Source: Deltaproteobacteria bacterium (lineage in GTDB: Bacteria > Desulfobacterota > Binatia > Binatales > Binataceae). Taken from it: DNA of 12,986 nucleotides. The notes under the pieces are model-generated. The model did no database searches, was not told the origin of the DNA, and was given only the letters and a program-made list of their open reading frames with translations. Below, one piece after another: positions 6,847 through 12,881 of this stretch. Position 1 is the first letter of the stretch. The number at the start of each line of letters is the position of its first letter. Location: contig JAJXYM010000072.1 in assembly GCA_021780585.1 (NCBI GenBank), forward strand, positions 1-12,986, given 5' to 3'. The position numbers and the translations under genes are program-made.

Positions 6847-7865
6847 ATCGGCGGCATCCCGCGCGGGCGCGTGCGGTAGCGCCGATGGGTCCATAGGAAC
6901 TGTTCGGGATAGCGCCGCACGACTTCCTCCAGCGCATGCATGAAGCGCCGCGTGTTCTCGAGGATATCCGCGGCGGCGTCGTCGCTGCGCTGCACCGGAA
7001 TTTCGTCGTAAATCTCAATCCGATGCGTGCGCATCGAGGGGTCGCGCACCAGATAGACCGGCACCACCGGCGCGCCCGAAATCGCGACCAGCCGCGCCAG
7101 TCCGCTCGCGGTCGCCGCCATCTCGCTGAAAAACGGCACGAACACCGCCTCGCTGCGCTTGGCGTTCTGATCGAACGGAATGCCGATCGATTCGCCCCGC
7201 CGCAGCGCCTTCAGCACGGGTCGCGCGGCGGCGTGCTTGCGAATCACCGTGACCCCGGCGCGCTTGCGCACGAAGGTCGTCAGCGCGTCGCCGGCGAGAA
7301 ACCGCTGCGTATGATGCACCAGTCCGATCTGATGGCCGTACATCGCATGCGCCGGCGCCAACAGCTCGAAATTGCCGAAATGGGCGCTCAGGATCAGCAC
7401 GCCGCGGCCCGCGCCGCGCGCGATAATGTCGTTCAGATAGTCCAGCCGCACATAACGGACGCGCCGCGTGAGCCGCCGATAGAAGAAGCCGCCGAGCCGG
7501 ATATACTCCGCCGCGCCGCGGCCGAGATTGATATAGGACGCGCGCAGGATACGCCGCCGCTCGGCCGCGTCGCGCTCGGGAAACGCGATTTCGAGATTGC
7601 GGATCCCGATTCGCACATGCCGCCGATCGAGCACGTAGGCGAGCCATCCGCCCGCCACCCCAAGCGGATAGAGCAGGAAATCGGGAATCAGACTGAGCAG
7701 ATGGATCAGCCCGAGCAGGAGATAGTAAATCGCGCGGTCGCCCGGCCGCAGTTCGAGTTTCGCGACGCGCATCCGCCGTTCGCGGATGGCGGCGCGTTCT
7801 TTCTCCGTCGCGCTCAGCCGGGTTCGTCCCGCCGCGCGCGATTGGTGGTTGCCGTCGCCCGCCAT
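6831..7865 (-). CDS. LpxL/HtrB-type lysophospholipid (lipid A) acyltransferase
   Basis: Transfers a fatty acyl chain to a lipid A precursor or a related envelope lipid at the inner membrane. It has 344 residues from ATG 7865 (313 from the alternative ATG 7772). Evidence: an N-terminal hydrophobic anchor (AIYYLLLGLIHLLSLIPDFL), the HX4E catalytic motif in LSAHFGNFELL (His162, Glu167), GIPFDQNAKRSEAVFVPFF, GAPVVPVYLVR, and the C-terminal PEQFLWTHRRYRTRP, all typical of the LpxL/LpxM family. The region between the two possible starts has high GC at third positions, so the longer form is preferred. It lies 41 bases downstream of glgC on the same strand and is probably co-transcribed. Which acylation it performs (LpxL, LpxM, or a non-lipid A lipid) cannot be decided. 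Confidence 0.9.
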   Translation of the reverse strand: MAGDGNHQSRAAGRTRLSATEKERAAIRERRMRVAKLELRPGDRAIYYLLLGLIHLLSLIPDFLLYPLGVAGGWLAYVLDRRHVRIGIRNLEIAFPERDAAERRRILRASYINLGRGAAEYIRLGGFFYRRLTRRVRYVRLDYLNDIIARGAGRGVLILSAHFGNFELLAPAHAMYGHQIGLVHHTQRFLAGDALTTFVRKRAGVTVIRKHAAARPVLKALRRGESIGIPFDQNAKRSEAVFVPFFSEMAATASGLARLVAISGAPVVPVYLVRDPSMRTHRIEIYDEIPVQRSDDAAADILENTRRFMHALEEVVRRYPEQFLWTHRRYRTRPRGMPPIYDLK

Positions 7866-7906
7866 TGCCGCCGCGCCGAAAACGGCTCGCGGCTCGCTCA
7901 CTTCGC

Positions 7907-9142
7907 TCAAATGAACACGCCCTCTCGTTTCGGCGCCTTGGGAATTACGACGATCCCGGAATCGGTGACGAAAAAACGCTTGCGGTCCCGTTCGAGGTCG
8001 TAGCCGATTACGTCGCCCTCCGCGATCGTCACGTTCTTGTCGATAATCGCCCGCCGAATCCGCGCGTGGCGGCCGATATCGCAATAATCCATCACCACCG
8101 AATCGTCGATATCGCTGTACGAATGCACGAACACGGAACGGCCCAGCACCGAGTTGCGCACCGATCCGCCCGAGATAATACAGCCTTCGGAAATGACCGA
8201 ATGCAACGCCTCGCCGCGCCGCAGATGCTCGTTGAAAACGAACTTCGCCGGCGGCTGATTGTAATAGGCCGTGCGCAACGGCCAATAGGTGTTGTAGAGA
8301 TTCAGATGGGGCTTGGCGTCGCGCAGGTCCATGTTCGCTTCATAATAGGCGTCGATCGTGCCAACGTCCCGCCAGTAGCTCAGATTTTCGTCGGAATCGC
8401 CGCGAATCCGGTTGGCCATGAAATTGTAGGCGTAGACCGGCGTCCGCTCGATCAGGGCCGGGATCAGATCGCGGCCGAAATCATGATGGCTGTTGCGGTT
8501 CTGCGAATCCTCGACCAGCGCCGCGCGCAGCACCTGCGGATCGAACAGATAATTACCCATCGAGGCGAGGCATTTCCCCGGCGCCCCCGGCATCGCCCGG
8601 GCGTGCTTCGGCTTTTCGTCGAAGCCGTTGATACGCAGGCCCGAATCGACCTCCAGCACGCCGAACTGATCGGCCTCCTCAAGCGCCACCGGCAGCGCCG
8701 CCACCGTCACCGACGCGTTGCGCTCCAGATGGAACTCGATCATCTGTGCGATGTCCATCCGGTAGATATGGTCGGCGCCGAAGACCGCAACCAGATCGGG
8801 CCGGTAGTCGTCGATCAGGTTGAGGTTCTGGAAAATCGCGTCGGCCGTGCCCTGATACCAGCTTTCGCCCATCCGCATCTGCGCCGGCACCGGCACGATA
8901 AAGTGATCATGCAGCACGCGGCCAAACTGCCAGCCGTCCTTCAGATGCTCGATCAACGACTGCGAGCGCCATTGCACCAGCACGTAAATCGAAAAAATCT
9001 GTGAATTGATCAGGTTGGAGAGGACGAAATCAACGATCCGGTATTTGCCGCCGAACGGCACCGCCGGCTTCGCCCGATCGCGCGTCAGCGGGTAAAGCCT
9101 CGTGCCCTGCCCCCCCGCCATCACTAATGCAAGCGTTCTCAT
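7907..9142 (-). CDS. glgC: Glucose-1-phosphate adenylyltransferase (ADP-glucose pyrophosphorylase)
   Basis: Makes ADP-glucose from Glc-1-P and ATP, the committed step of bacterial glycogen synthesis. The protein has 411 residues. The N-terminal nucleotidyltransferase domain shows LVMAGGQGTRLYPLTRDRAK (Gly10-Arg15), VPFGGKYRIVDFVLSN, WYQGTADAI (95-103), the metal-site GADHIYRMD (Asp124), FDEKPKHA and SMGNYLFD. The C-terminal part is a left-handed beta-helix with repeated hexapeptides (NSVLGRSVFVH, DIGRHARIRRAIIDKN), followed by VIGYDLERDRKRFFVTDSGI, typical of GlgC. Family members are tetramers allosterically controlled by glycolytic intermediates. The ATG at 9142 is directly followed by the catalytic domain, so the start is secure. 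No glgA or glgB lies nearby in this window, so glycogen genes are probably scattered. Confidence 0.95.
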   Translation of the reverse strand: MRTLALVMAGGQGTRLYPLTRDRAKPAVPFGGKYRIVDFVLSNLINSQIFSIYVLVQWRSQSLIEHLKDGWQFGRVLHDHFIVPVPAQMRMGESWYQGTADAIFQNLNLIDDYRPDLVAVFGADHIYRMDIAQMIEFHLERNASVTVAALPVALEEADQFGVLEVDSGLRINGFDEKPKHARAMPGAPGKCLASMGNYLFDPQVLRAALVEDSQNRNSHHDFGRDLIPALIERTPVYAYNFMANRIRGDSDENLSYWRDVGTIDAYYEANMDLRDAKPHLNLYNTYWPLRTAYYNQPPAKFVFNEHLRRGEALHSVISEGCIISGGSVRNSVLGRSVFVHSYSDIDDSVVMDYCDIGRHARIRRAIIDKNVTIAEGDVIGYDLERDRKRFFVTDSGIVVIPKAPKREGVFI

Positions 9143-9408
9143 CAGCCCAAACTCAAACCCGTTCCAGATGGTTCCATCAACGCCGGGGTCGTCTCGTTAC
9201 GCGCCGGCCGTGCCCGCGCAATAAAAGACCATCGGGGCGCCATGCGAAAATGTCGCCGGGCGCGATGGCGCGGCAATCGCCGGATGGCTTCGCATTTGGC
9301 GCATTTTGCTTCCCTACGCCTTCGCGAAATGTCCCAATTTTTGCTGACTTACAACCATTTGGGGCGCCGGCGCGGCACGGCCGCAACCTCGTCCGGCTCA
9401 ATTTTTCC

Positions 9409-9435
9409 TTGTTTTTTAATGTACTGCGTTAAAAT
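9409..9435 (+). promoter_or_regulatory. Candidate sigma70-like promoter for the zinc-ribbon gene
   Basis: TTGTTT (9409-9414) and TAAAAT (9430-9435) lie 15 bases apart in an unusually AT-rich pocket of a GC-rich genome. The spacing is shorter than the ideal 17 bases. If correct, the transcript has a leader of about 115 bases before the ATG at 9560. Seen by eye only. Confidence 0.35.
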
Positions 9436-9532
9436 ATGGGATTCCAGCGATCTTCGGCACGACGGTTGCTTGAAACATTTCGCAAGCTCGAACGTCTAAG
9501 TTATCAAATCGGTCGTGGAGCCGATTGAACGA

Positions 9533-9551
9533 CTCCCCCGAGGGAGGGAGG
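9533..9551 (+). promoter_or_regulatory. Strong Shine-Dalgarno sequence with possible pairing C-rich partner
   Basis: Tandem GGGAG repeats (9542-9546 and 9546-9550) lead into GGAGG (9547-9551), an ideal ribosome-binding site 8 bases before ATG 9560 and the reason for choosing that start over GTG 9515. CTCCC (9533-9537) just upstream can pair with either GGGAG copy, which could mask the site. Confidence 0.55.
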
Positions 9552-9559
9552 ATTACTCG

Positions 9560-9868
9560 ATGCAGAGCATGGCCAGCAACACCGAAACCCGCGCAAAAAA
9601 GAGTCAGGGCGGCGTAATTTATCGCACCGTATGCCAAAACCCCGGCTGCGCCCATAGCTTCGACCTGCACATCACGCCGCAGACCGCCTCGATGCTCAGC
9701 GGAACGATTTCGTGTCCGCGATGCCGTCGGCACGGCGGGATGCTCAAGCCGCAGGGCCGGATCGGCGAGAAATTGTTCGCCGCCAAGCTGGTCTATCGGC
9801 TGACCGGCGTGGGACCGCGCCCGGACGAGGACGATCTCTACGCCGAAACGACGGAATTGCGCTACTAA
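9560..9868 (+). CDS. Small zinc-ribbon protein, uncharacterised
   Basis: A 102-residue protein with four cysteines arranged C25-x4-C30 and C52-x2-C55 (TVCQNPGCAHSFDLHI, ISCPRCRRHGG), the two knuckles of a zinc ribbon about 21 residues apart. The N-terminus is Lys/Arg/Ser-rich. The C-terminal half (GRIGEKLFAAKLVYRLTG, then acidic PDEDDLYAETTELRY) is probably a helix plus an acidic tail. No signal peptide or membrane segment is seen, so it should be cytoplasmic. Binding of nucleic acid or protein is possible but not shown. The gene has its own candidate promoter, a very strong Shine-Dalgarno sequence and hairpins just after the stop, so it looks like a single-gene unit built for high expression. 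I do not recognise a named family. Confidence 0.75.
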   Translation: MQSMASNTETRAKKSQGGVIYRTVCQNPGCAHSFDLHITPQTASMLSGTISCPRCRRHGGMLKPQGRIGEKLFAAKLVYRLTGVGPRPDEDDLYAETTELRY

Positions 9869-9874
9869 TTCGTC

Positions 9875-9907
9875 CGTGAATGGCATAGCTTAACTATGCC
9901 ATTCACG
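9875..9907. repeat. 14-bp perfect inverted repeat after the zinc-ribbon gene
   Basis: CGTGAATGGCATAG (9875-9888) and its exact reverse complement (9894-9907) are separated by the loop CTTAA. It begins 7 bases after the TAA stop. No T-run follows on either strand, so it is not a standard intrinsic terminator. It could be an mRNA-stabilising 3' hairpin, a bidirectional pause site between the convergent genes, or an operator. Confidence 0.8.
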
Positions 9908-9936
9908 CATTCGCGGCCCGCGCCGCGAGCGCTTTC

Positions 9937-9973
9937 GCGCGCCGCCCGGAAATCCGGACGGCGCGCCTTTTTT
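9937..9973 (+). terminator. Rho-independent terminator
   Basis: GCGCGCCG (9937-9944) pairs with CGGCGCGC (9959-9966), with an inner CCGG/CCGG stem, an AAAT loop and one C/A mismatch, followed by CTTTTTT (T6 at 9968-9973). This classical hairpin-plus-U-tract points rightward and ends the zinc-ribbon transcript before the convergent glutathione S-transferase gene. Confidence 0.88.
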
Positions 9974-9996
9974 CCCCGTCGGCGGGCGCGCTTCGA

Positions 9997-10635
9997 TCAG
10001 ATTCCGGCCAACGGTTCGATCGTCACGCCTTCGAGGCTCTGGATGCTCGGCCGTTCCAGCATCCGGCGCATCCATGCCTCAACGTTGGGACGGTTTTGCC
10101 CCGGTTCGATACCGAGATCGTGCAGCACCAGCACCCGCGGCACGAACGCGATATCGGCGACCGAGAATTGATTGGCGAGGAATTCCTGCTTTTGCAACTC
10201 GTGATTGAGGAAGTCCAGAACCCGTTCGATCGAGCGGTAGAAACGCTGCACCCGCGACGGGTCGCGCTCACCCTCCGGCTTCGCCATCTCGCCCATCAAC
10301 TGGCCAACCTGGGGCGTGAATGACGTGTCGGCGAAATCCTCCCAGGTGCGGGCGCGGGCGCGCAGGGCGCTGGAGCCGATCGCCGGCAGCAGTGGCGGCT
10401 CGGGATATTCGTCTTCGAGATATTCGGCGATTATCGTCGAGTCGTAGACCGTCACGTCCTCATCGACCAGCACCGGTACACGGCCGAACGGATTGAGCCT
10501 GAGGAAATCGGGCTTGCGCTGATCGCCCGCCGCCAGGTCGATCTGCACCAGCTCGTAGGACAGGCCCTTTTCCGCGAGCACAATCCGGACTTTCTGGCCG
10601 AAGGGACAAGGCAGGAAGTCGTAAAGCTTCATCAT
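9997..10635 (-). CDS. Glutathione S-transferase family protein
   Basis: A full-length GST of 212 residues. The N-terminal thioredoxin-like domain shows KLYDFLPCPFGQKVRIVLAE, where Cys10 sits at the active-site position as in Omega/SspA-like or Cys-type GSTs; LNPFGRVPVLVDED with the cis-Pro54; and the glutathione-contacting Asp65-Ser66 of VYDSTIIAEYLEDEYPE. The helical C-terminal domain includes FLANQFSVADIAFVPRV. It probably conjugates or reduces electrophiles with glutathione in the cytoplasm, or acts as an RNA polymerase-associated SspA-like protein. The substrate is unknown. It begins 18 bases after rplI ends, so it is likely the last visible gene of the ribosomal operon, where dnaB is often found. 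Start ATG 10635, or 10632 directly after it; a weak GAAGAG lies upstream. Confidence 0.92.
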   Translation of the reverse strand: MMKLYDFLPCPFGQKVRIVLAEKGLSYELVQIDLAAGDQRKPDFLRLNPFGRVPVLVDEDVTVYDSTIIAEYLEDEYPEPPLLPAIGSSALRARARTWEDFADTSFTPQVGQLMGEMAKPEGERDPSRVQRFYRSIERVLDFLNHELQKQEFLANQFSVADIAFVPRVLVLHDLGIEPGQNRPNVEAWMRRMLERPSIQSLEGVTIEPLAGI

Positions 10636-10653
10636 TGCTGTTCTCTTCGGGCC

Positions 10654-11109
10654 TTACTCGCCAGCCGCCACGACGACGAATTTGAGCGCCGCTTCGACTC
10701 CGCCGCCGAGCTTGACCGCGACCGAGAATTCGCCCAGTTGCTTGATCGGTTCGGCCAGCGCAATCTGTCGCCGCTCGATCTCGACGCCCTGCTCACGCAC
10801 CGCCCGCTCCAGATCGATATTGGTGACCGAGCCGAAGAGCTTGCCCTCTTCGCCAGCGCGCGCGGCAATTTCGAGCCTGAGCGCCTCCAGCCGCGCCTTG
10901 ATACTCATCGACGCCTGCTTGAGCGCCTCGCGCCTGCGCATCGCGAGCCCCTTGGCGTGCTCGAAGGCGCGCAGATTCTTCGGGTTCGCCTCGACCGCAA
11001 GCTTACGTGGCAACAGGAAATTGCGCGCGTAACCGGCGCGCACCTTGACCACGTCGCCCGGGCTGCCCAGGTTCGAAACCTCTTCATTAAGGATAACTTG
11101 AACGTTCAT
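10654..11109 (-). CDS. rplI: Large ribosomal subunit protein bL9
   Basis: bL9 binds 23S rRNA at the base of the L1 stalk. The protein has 151 residues, the usual length. The N-terminal domain has the signature VSNLGSPGDVVKVRAGYARNF then LLPRKLAVEA; a long connecting helix (LRAFEHAKGLAMRRREALKQ and on) leads to the C-terminal domain (KLFGSVTNIDLERAV, IALAEPIKQLGEFSVAV). The ATG at 11109 begins MNVQVILNEEV as in the family. It follows the DUF2232 gene by 27 bases and precedes the GST gene by 18 bases, in one leftward operon. Confidence 0.97.
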   Translation of the reverse strand: MNVQVILNEEVSNLGSPGDVVKVRAGYARNFLLPRKLAVEANPKNLRAFEHAKGLAMRRREALKQASMSIKARLEALRLEIAARAGEEGKLFGSVTNIDLERAVREQGVEIERRQIALAEPIKQLGEFSVAVKLGGGVEAALKFVVVAAGE

Positions 11110-11136
11110 AGCTTCGCCTGCCTCGTCCAGCCCGGC

Positions 11137-12111
11137 TCACAGGTAGTCGCCGAGGTTACGGGCCTCCTGGCTGGGCGGCTTGAGCCGCCGAAAATCGATC
11201 CATAGATCGAACACGCCGACCGCGCAGACCAACGCCATCAGCACCGGTTGCACCATCGTCACGAAATAAATCAGGCCGCGCGCCAGCGTCGGCATCGCCA
11301 GCACCTTGAAATAAAAGGCCATGATCGCAAGGCCCTGACAAAAATAGACCGCCGCCAGACAGACAAAAGCGTCGAGCGCGATCGTGCTCAACGCCGCGAC
11401 CGGGATGAACAAGCCGAACCCGGCCACGACCAGCGCCCAAATCAGCCATTCCGGCGTCGACCAGCGCGCCAGATCGCCGAACAGGACATAACCCAACCGC
11501 TGTTCCCGTCCGGTAAAGCGCCATACGACCATCAAATTGAACAGCGCCATCGTCGCCGCCGACAGCGCCGCGAGCGCCGGCGCCAGCCGCAGCGTCCCGT
11601 CGACGATCGTGGCGCGGGTTTCGGGCGGCACGCCGGCCTCGAGTCCGATCGCCTTGTAGAACTTCTGTCCGCGATCCATCGCCGCCAGCAGATCCGTGCG
11701 CATCGCGTCCGCCAGCGCCGCCGGCGAACCAACCATCGCGAGCAGCGCGGCCGCTCCCGCCGCCAGCATCACCACGCTGGCGACCAGCACGATCGTCTCG
11801 AAGGATTGGCGCCGCTCGAGCATCGCGGCCATCACGACCGTGGCCAGGCCGAAGGTGACCAGGTAGATTCCGCCCGCCGCCGGACCCATCGCGGTCGGCC
11901 CCGCGCCAACGACGATTAGTCCTGCCGCCACGATGACCGCGGCAGCCGCGCGCGATGACATCCGCGACCGGCCGACGGCGTAAACCAGCACGGGAGTCGG
12001 CGCCAGCAGCATCGCCAGACTGCCGACCACCGGCAGCATGCCGCCGGCAAGGAACATCACCGCCGCCGCGATCGCGGCGCGCAGGGTTCCAATTAGGTCG
12101 CGGCGGGTCAC
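11137..12111 (-). CDS. DUF2232 (YybS-like) multi-pass membrane protein
   Basis: A polytopic membrane protein of about 324 residues with roughly eight hydrophobic helices. Family members typically sit between rpsR and rplI in delta-proteobacteria-like genomes and Gram-positives, and their biochemical role is unknown; ECF-transporter S-component-like folds have been suggested for the family. Visible marks include GGMLPVVGSLAMLLAPTPVL near the N-terminus, VVWRFTGREQRLGYVLFGDL mid-protein, STPEWLIWAL, and a C-terminal FDLWIDFRRLK. The GTG at 12111 (VTRRDLIGTLRAAIAAA) is chosen because it lies 10 bases after the rpsR stop and just before the first helix. The frame is open to 12156, but that would overlap rpsR and adds an Arg/Cys-rich stretch of no coding character. 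Confidence 0.85.
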   Translation of the reverse strand: MTRRDLIGTLRAAIAAAVMFLAGGMLPVVGSLAMLLAPTPVLVYAVGRSRMSSRAAAAVIVAAGLIVVGAGPTAMGPAAGGIYLVTFGLATVVMAAMLERRQSFETIVLVASVVMLAAGAAALLAMVGSPAALADAMRTDLLAAMDRGQKFYKAIGLEAGVPPETRATIVDGTLRLAPALAALSAATMALFNLMVVWRFTGREQRLGYVLFGDLARWSTPEWLIWALVVAGFGLFIPVAALSTIALDAFVCLAAVYFCQGLAIMAFYFKVLAMPTLARGLIYFVTMVQPVLMALVCAVGVFDLWIDFRRLKPPSQEARNLGDYL

Positions 12112-12121
12112 GGTCGCGGCT

Positions 12122-12508
12122 CTAGACCCCGAGCGTCGAAAACGGCAGCAGCGCAATCACCCGCGCGCGCTTGATCGCGACCGCGAGCTGGCGCTGATGC
12201 TTCGCGCAGTTGCCGGAGGTGCGGCTCGGAACAATCTTGCCGCCCTCGGTGATAAAGCTCTGCAGCGTGCGCACATCTTTATAATCGACGGCGAGCGACT
12301 TGTCGGCGCAGAAACGGCAGACCTTGCGCCGTCCGCCCGGACGGCGCCGTCCACCGCGACCGTCACCGCGTCCGCCGCGGCCTTCGCCGCGACCTTCACC
12401 GCCTTCGCCCTGCCGTTCGCCTTCGCCGCGCGGTCCGCGCGGGGGACGCGAGGATTCGCGCGCTTCGGACGCCGGGGCGCCCGATGAGGATTTTTGTTCG
12501 TCAGCCAT
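12122..12508 (-). CDS. rpsR: Small ribosomal subunit protein bS18 with long Gly/Arg-rich N-terminal extension
   Basis: A bS18 of 128 residues, against about 75-90 in most bacteria. The core starts near residue 61: RRKVCRFCADKSLAVDYKD, then FITEGGKIVPSRTSGNCAKH, then IKRARVIALLPF. It keeps a C+ zinc site (Cys64, Cys67, Cys101, His104). Residues 1-60 are a low-complexity tail: Ser/Ala/Glu first, then Pro-Arg-Gly and repeated G-E/D/G-G-R units ending in RRRPGGRRK, strongly basic near the core. Start ATG 12508 has AGGAA at a suitable spacing. The frame is open to 12682, but that would run into the OB-fold gene. bS18 pairs with bS6 on the 30S platform, and the bS6 gene lies two genes upstream. Confidence 0.95.
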   Translation of the reverse strand: MADEQKSSSGAPASEARESSRPPRGPRGEGERQGEGGEGRGEGRGGRGDGRGGRRRPGGRRKVCRFCADKSLAVDYKDVRTLQSFITEGGKIVPSRTSGNCAKHQRQLAVAIKRARVIALLPFSTLGV

Positions 12509-12587
12509 TATTCGATTCCTGATAGCTTCTATTATCGCCACGCCGGCGGCCTGATTCGGACCGGCGCGCCACGATGCCGCCGCGTCC

Positions 12588-12881
12588 TCAGCCGGCGACA
12601 ATTTCGTCAGCCACGACCTCGAAACGGAGCTCGGCCAAGACGCTCGGCCGACCGCGGCCGCCGGTCGTACGCAGCGCTCCACGCACGGTCACGGCCTGCC
12701 CGGCCTTGAGCGTCGCCGCCAGCGATCGCGCGTTCTCGCCGGTGGCGATCACGGCAAGCGGCAGATCTCCCGGCCGTTCGCCGCATTCGACGACCATTTG
12801 CATTACCGCGGTGCCGGCGGGCGTGACCCGCAATGCCGGCGGATTCGTCAGCCGGCCGCACAGCTCAACCCTGACTGCCAC
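12588..12881 (-). CDS. PriB/SSB-like OB-fold single-stranded DNA-binding protein
   Basis: A 97-residue product from GTG 12881. The sequence VELCGRLTNPPALRVTPAGTA, then VMQMVVECGER, LPLAVIATGENARSLAATLKAG and AVTVRGAL follows the strand order of a short OB fold as in PriB (primosomal replication protein N) and SSB. PriB binds single-stranded DNA and PriA during replication restart. It lacks the acidic C-terminal tip of classical SSB, and its length fits PriB better. The place between rpsF and rpsR is that of priB in beta- and gamma-proteobacteria. The GTG lies inside the end of rpsF (17-base overlap), so translation is probably coupled. A more upstream ATG (12953) would overlap rpsF further and adds an Arg-rich stretch. 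Whether it is orthologous to PriB is uncertain. Confidence 0.75.
   Translation of the reverse strand: MAVRVELCGRLTNPPALRVTPAGTAVMQMVVECGERPGDLPLAVIATGENARSLAATLKAGQAVTVRGALRTTGGRGRPSVLAELRFEVVADEIVAG

Larger units (their letters stand above)
9143..9559. other. 417-base non-coding region between glgC and the zinc-ribbon gene
   Basis: This is a divergent intergenic region. The glgC-proximal half is GC-rich with no recognisable element; the right half is clearly AT-richer (poly-T runs at 9402-9417 and AAAATAT near 9431). It holds a candidate promoter at about 9409-9435, a small inverted repeat (AATCGG / CCGATT around 9507-9526) and a C-rich segment that can pair with the Shine-Dalgarno region of the next gene. 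Short open frames here are Cys/Arg-rich with no domain and no Shine-Dalgarno sequence, so I do not call them genes. Confidence 0.5.

Noticed and set aside
7866..8285. N-terminal extension of the acyltransferase to 8285
   Set aside because: It would run through the end of glgC in another frame and the added residues are low-complexity.
6936..9004. Two long rightward open frames (6936-8003 and 7865-9004) opposite the acyltransferase and glgC
   Set aside because: Antisense shadows of genes with complete catalytic motifs; no Shine-Dalgarno sequence and no recognisable product.
9242..9499. Short rightward frame of 85 residues in the glgC/zinc-ribbon intergenic region
   Set aside because: No Shine-Dalgarno sequence, odd Cys/Arg/Trp-rich composition, and it runs through the AT-rich promoter-like pocket.
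9416..9886. Leftward 156-residue frame opposite the zinc-ribbon gene
   Set aside because: It opens inside the 14-bp inverted repeat, has no Shine-Dalgarno sequence or domain, and conflicts with the strong ribosome-binding site of the plus-strand gene.
11248..11919. Rightward 223-residue frame opposite the DUF2232 gene
   Set aside because: His/Arg/Gln-rich product typical of the reverse strand of a hydrophobic membrane protein gene.
12280..12450. Short GC-rich repeats resembling a tandem array
   Set aside because: They encode the Gly/Arg-rich bS18 tail; unit length and spacing vary, so this is coding low complexity and not CRISPR or a satellite repeat.
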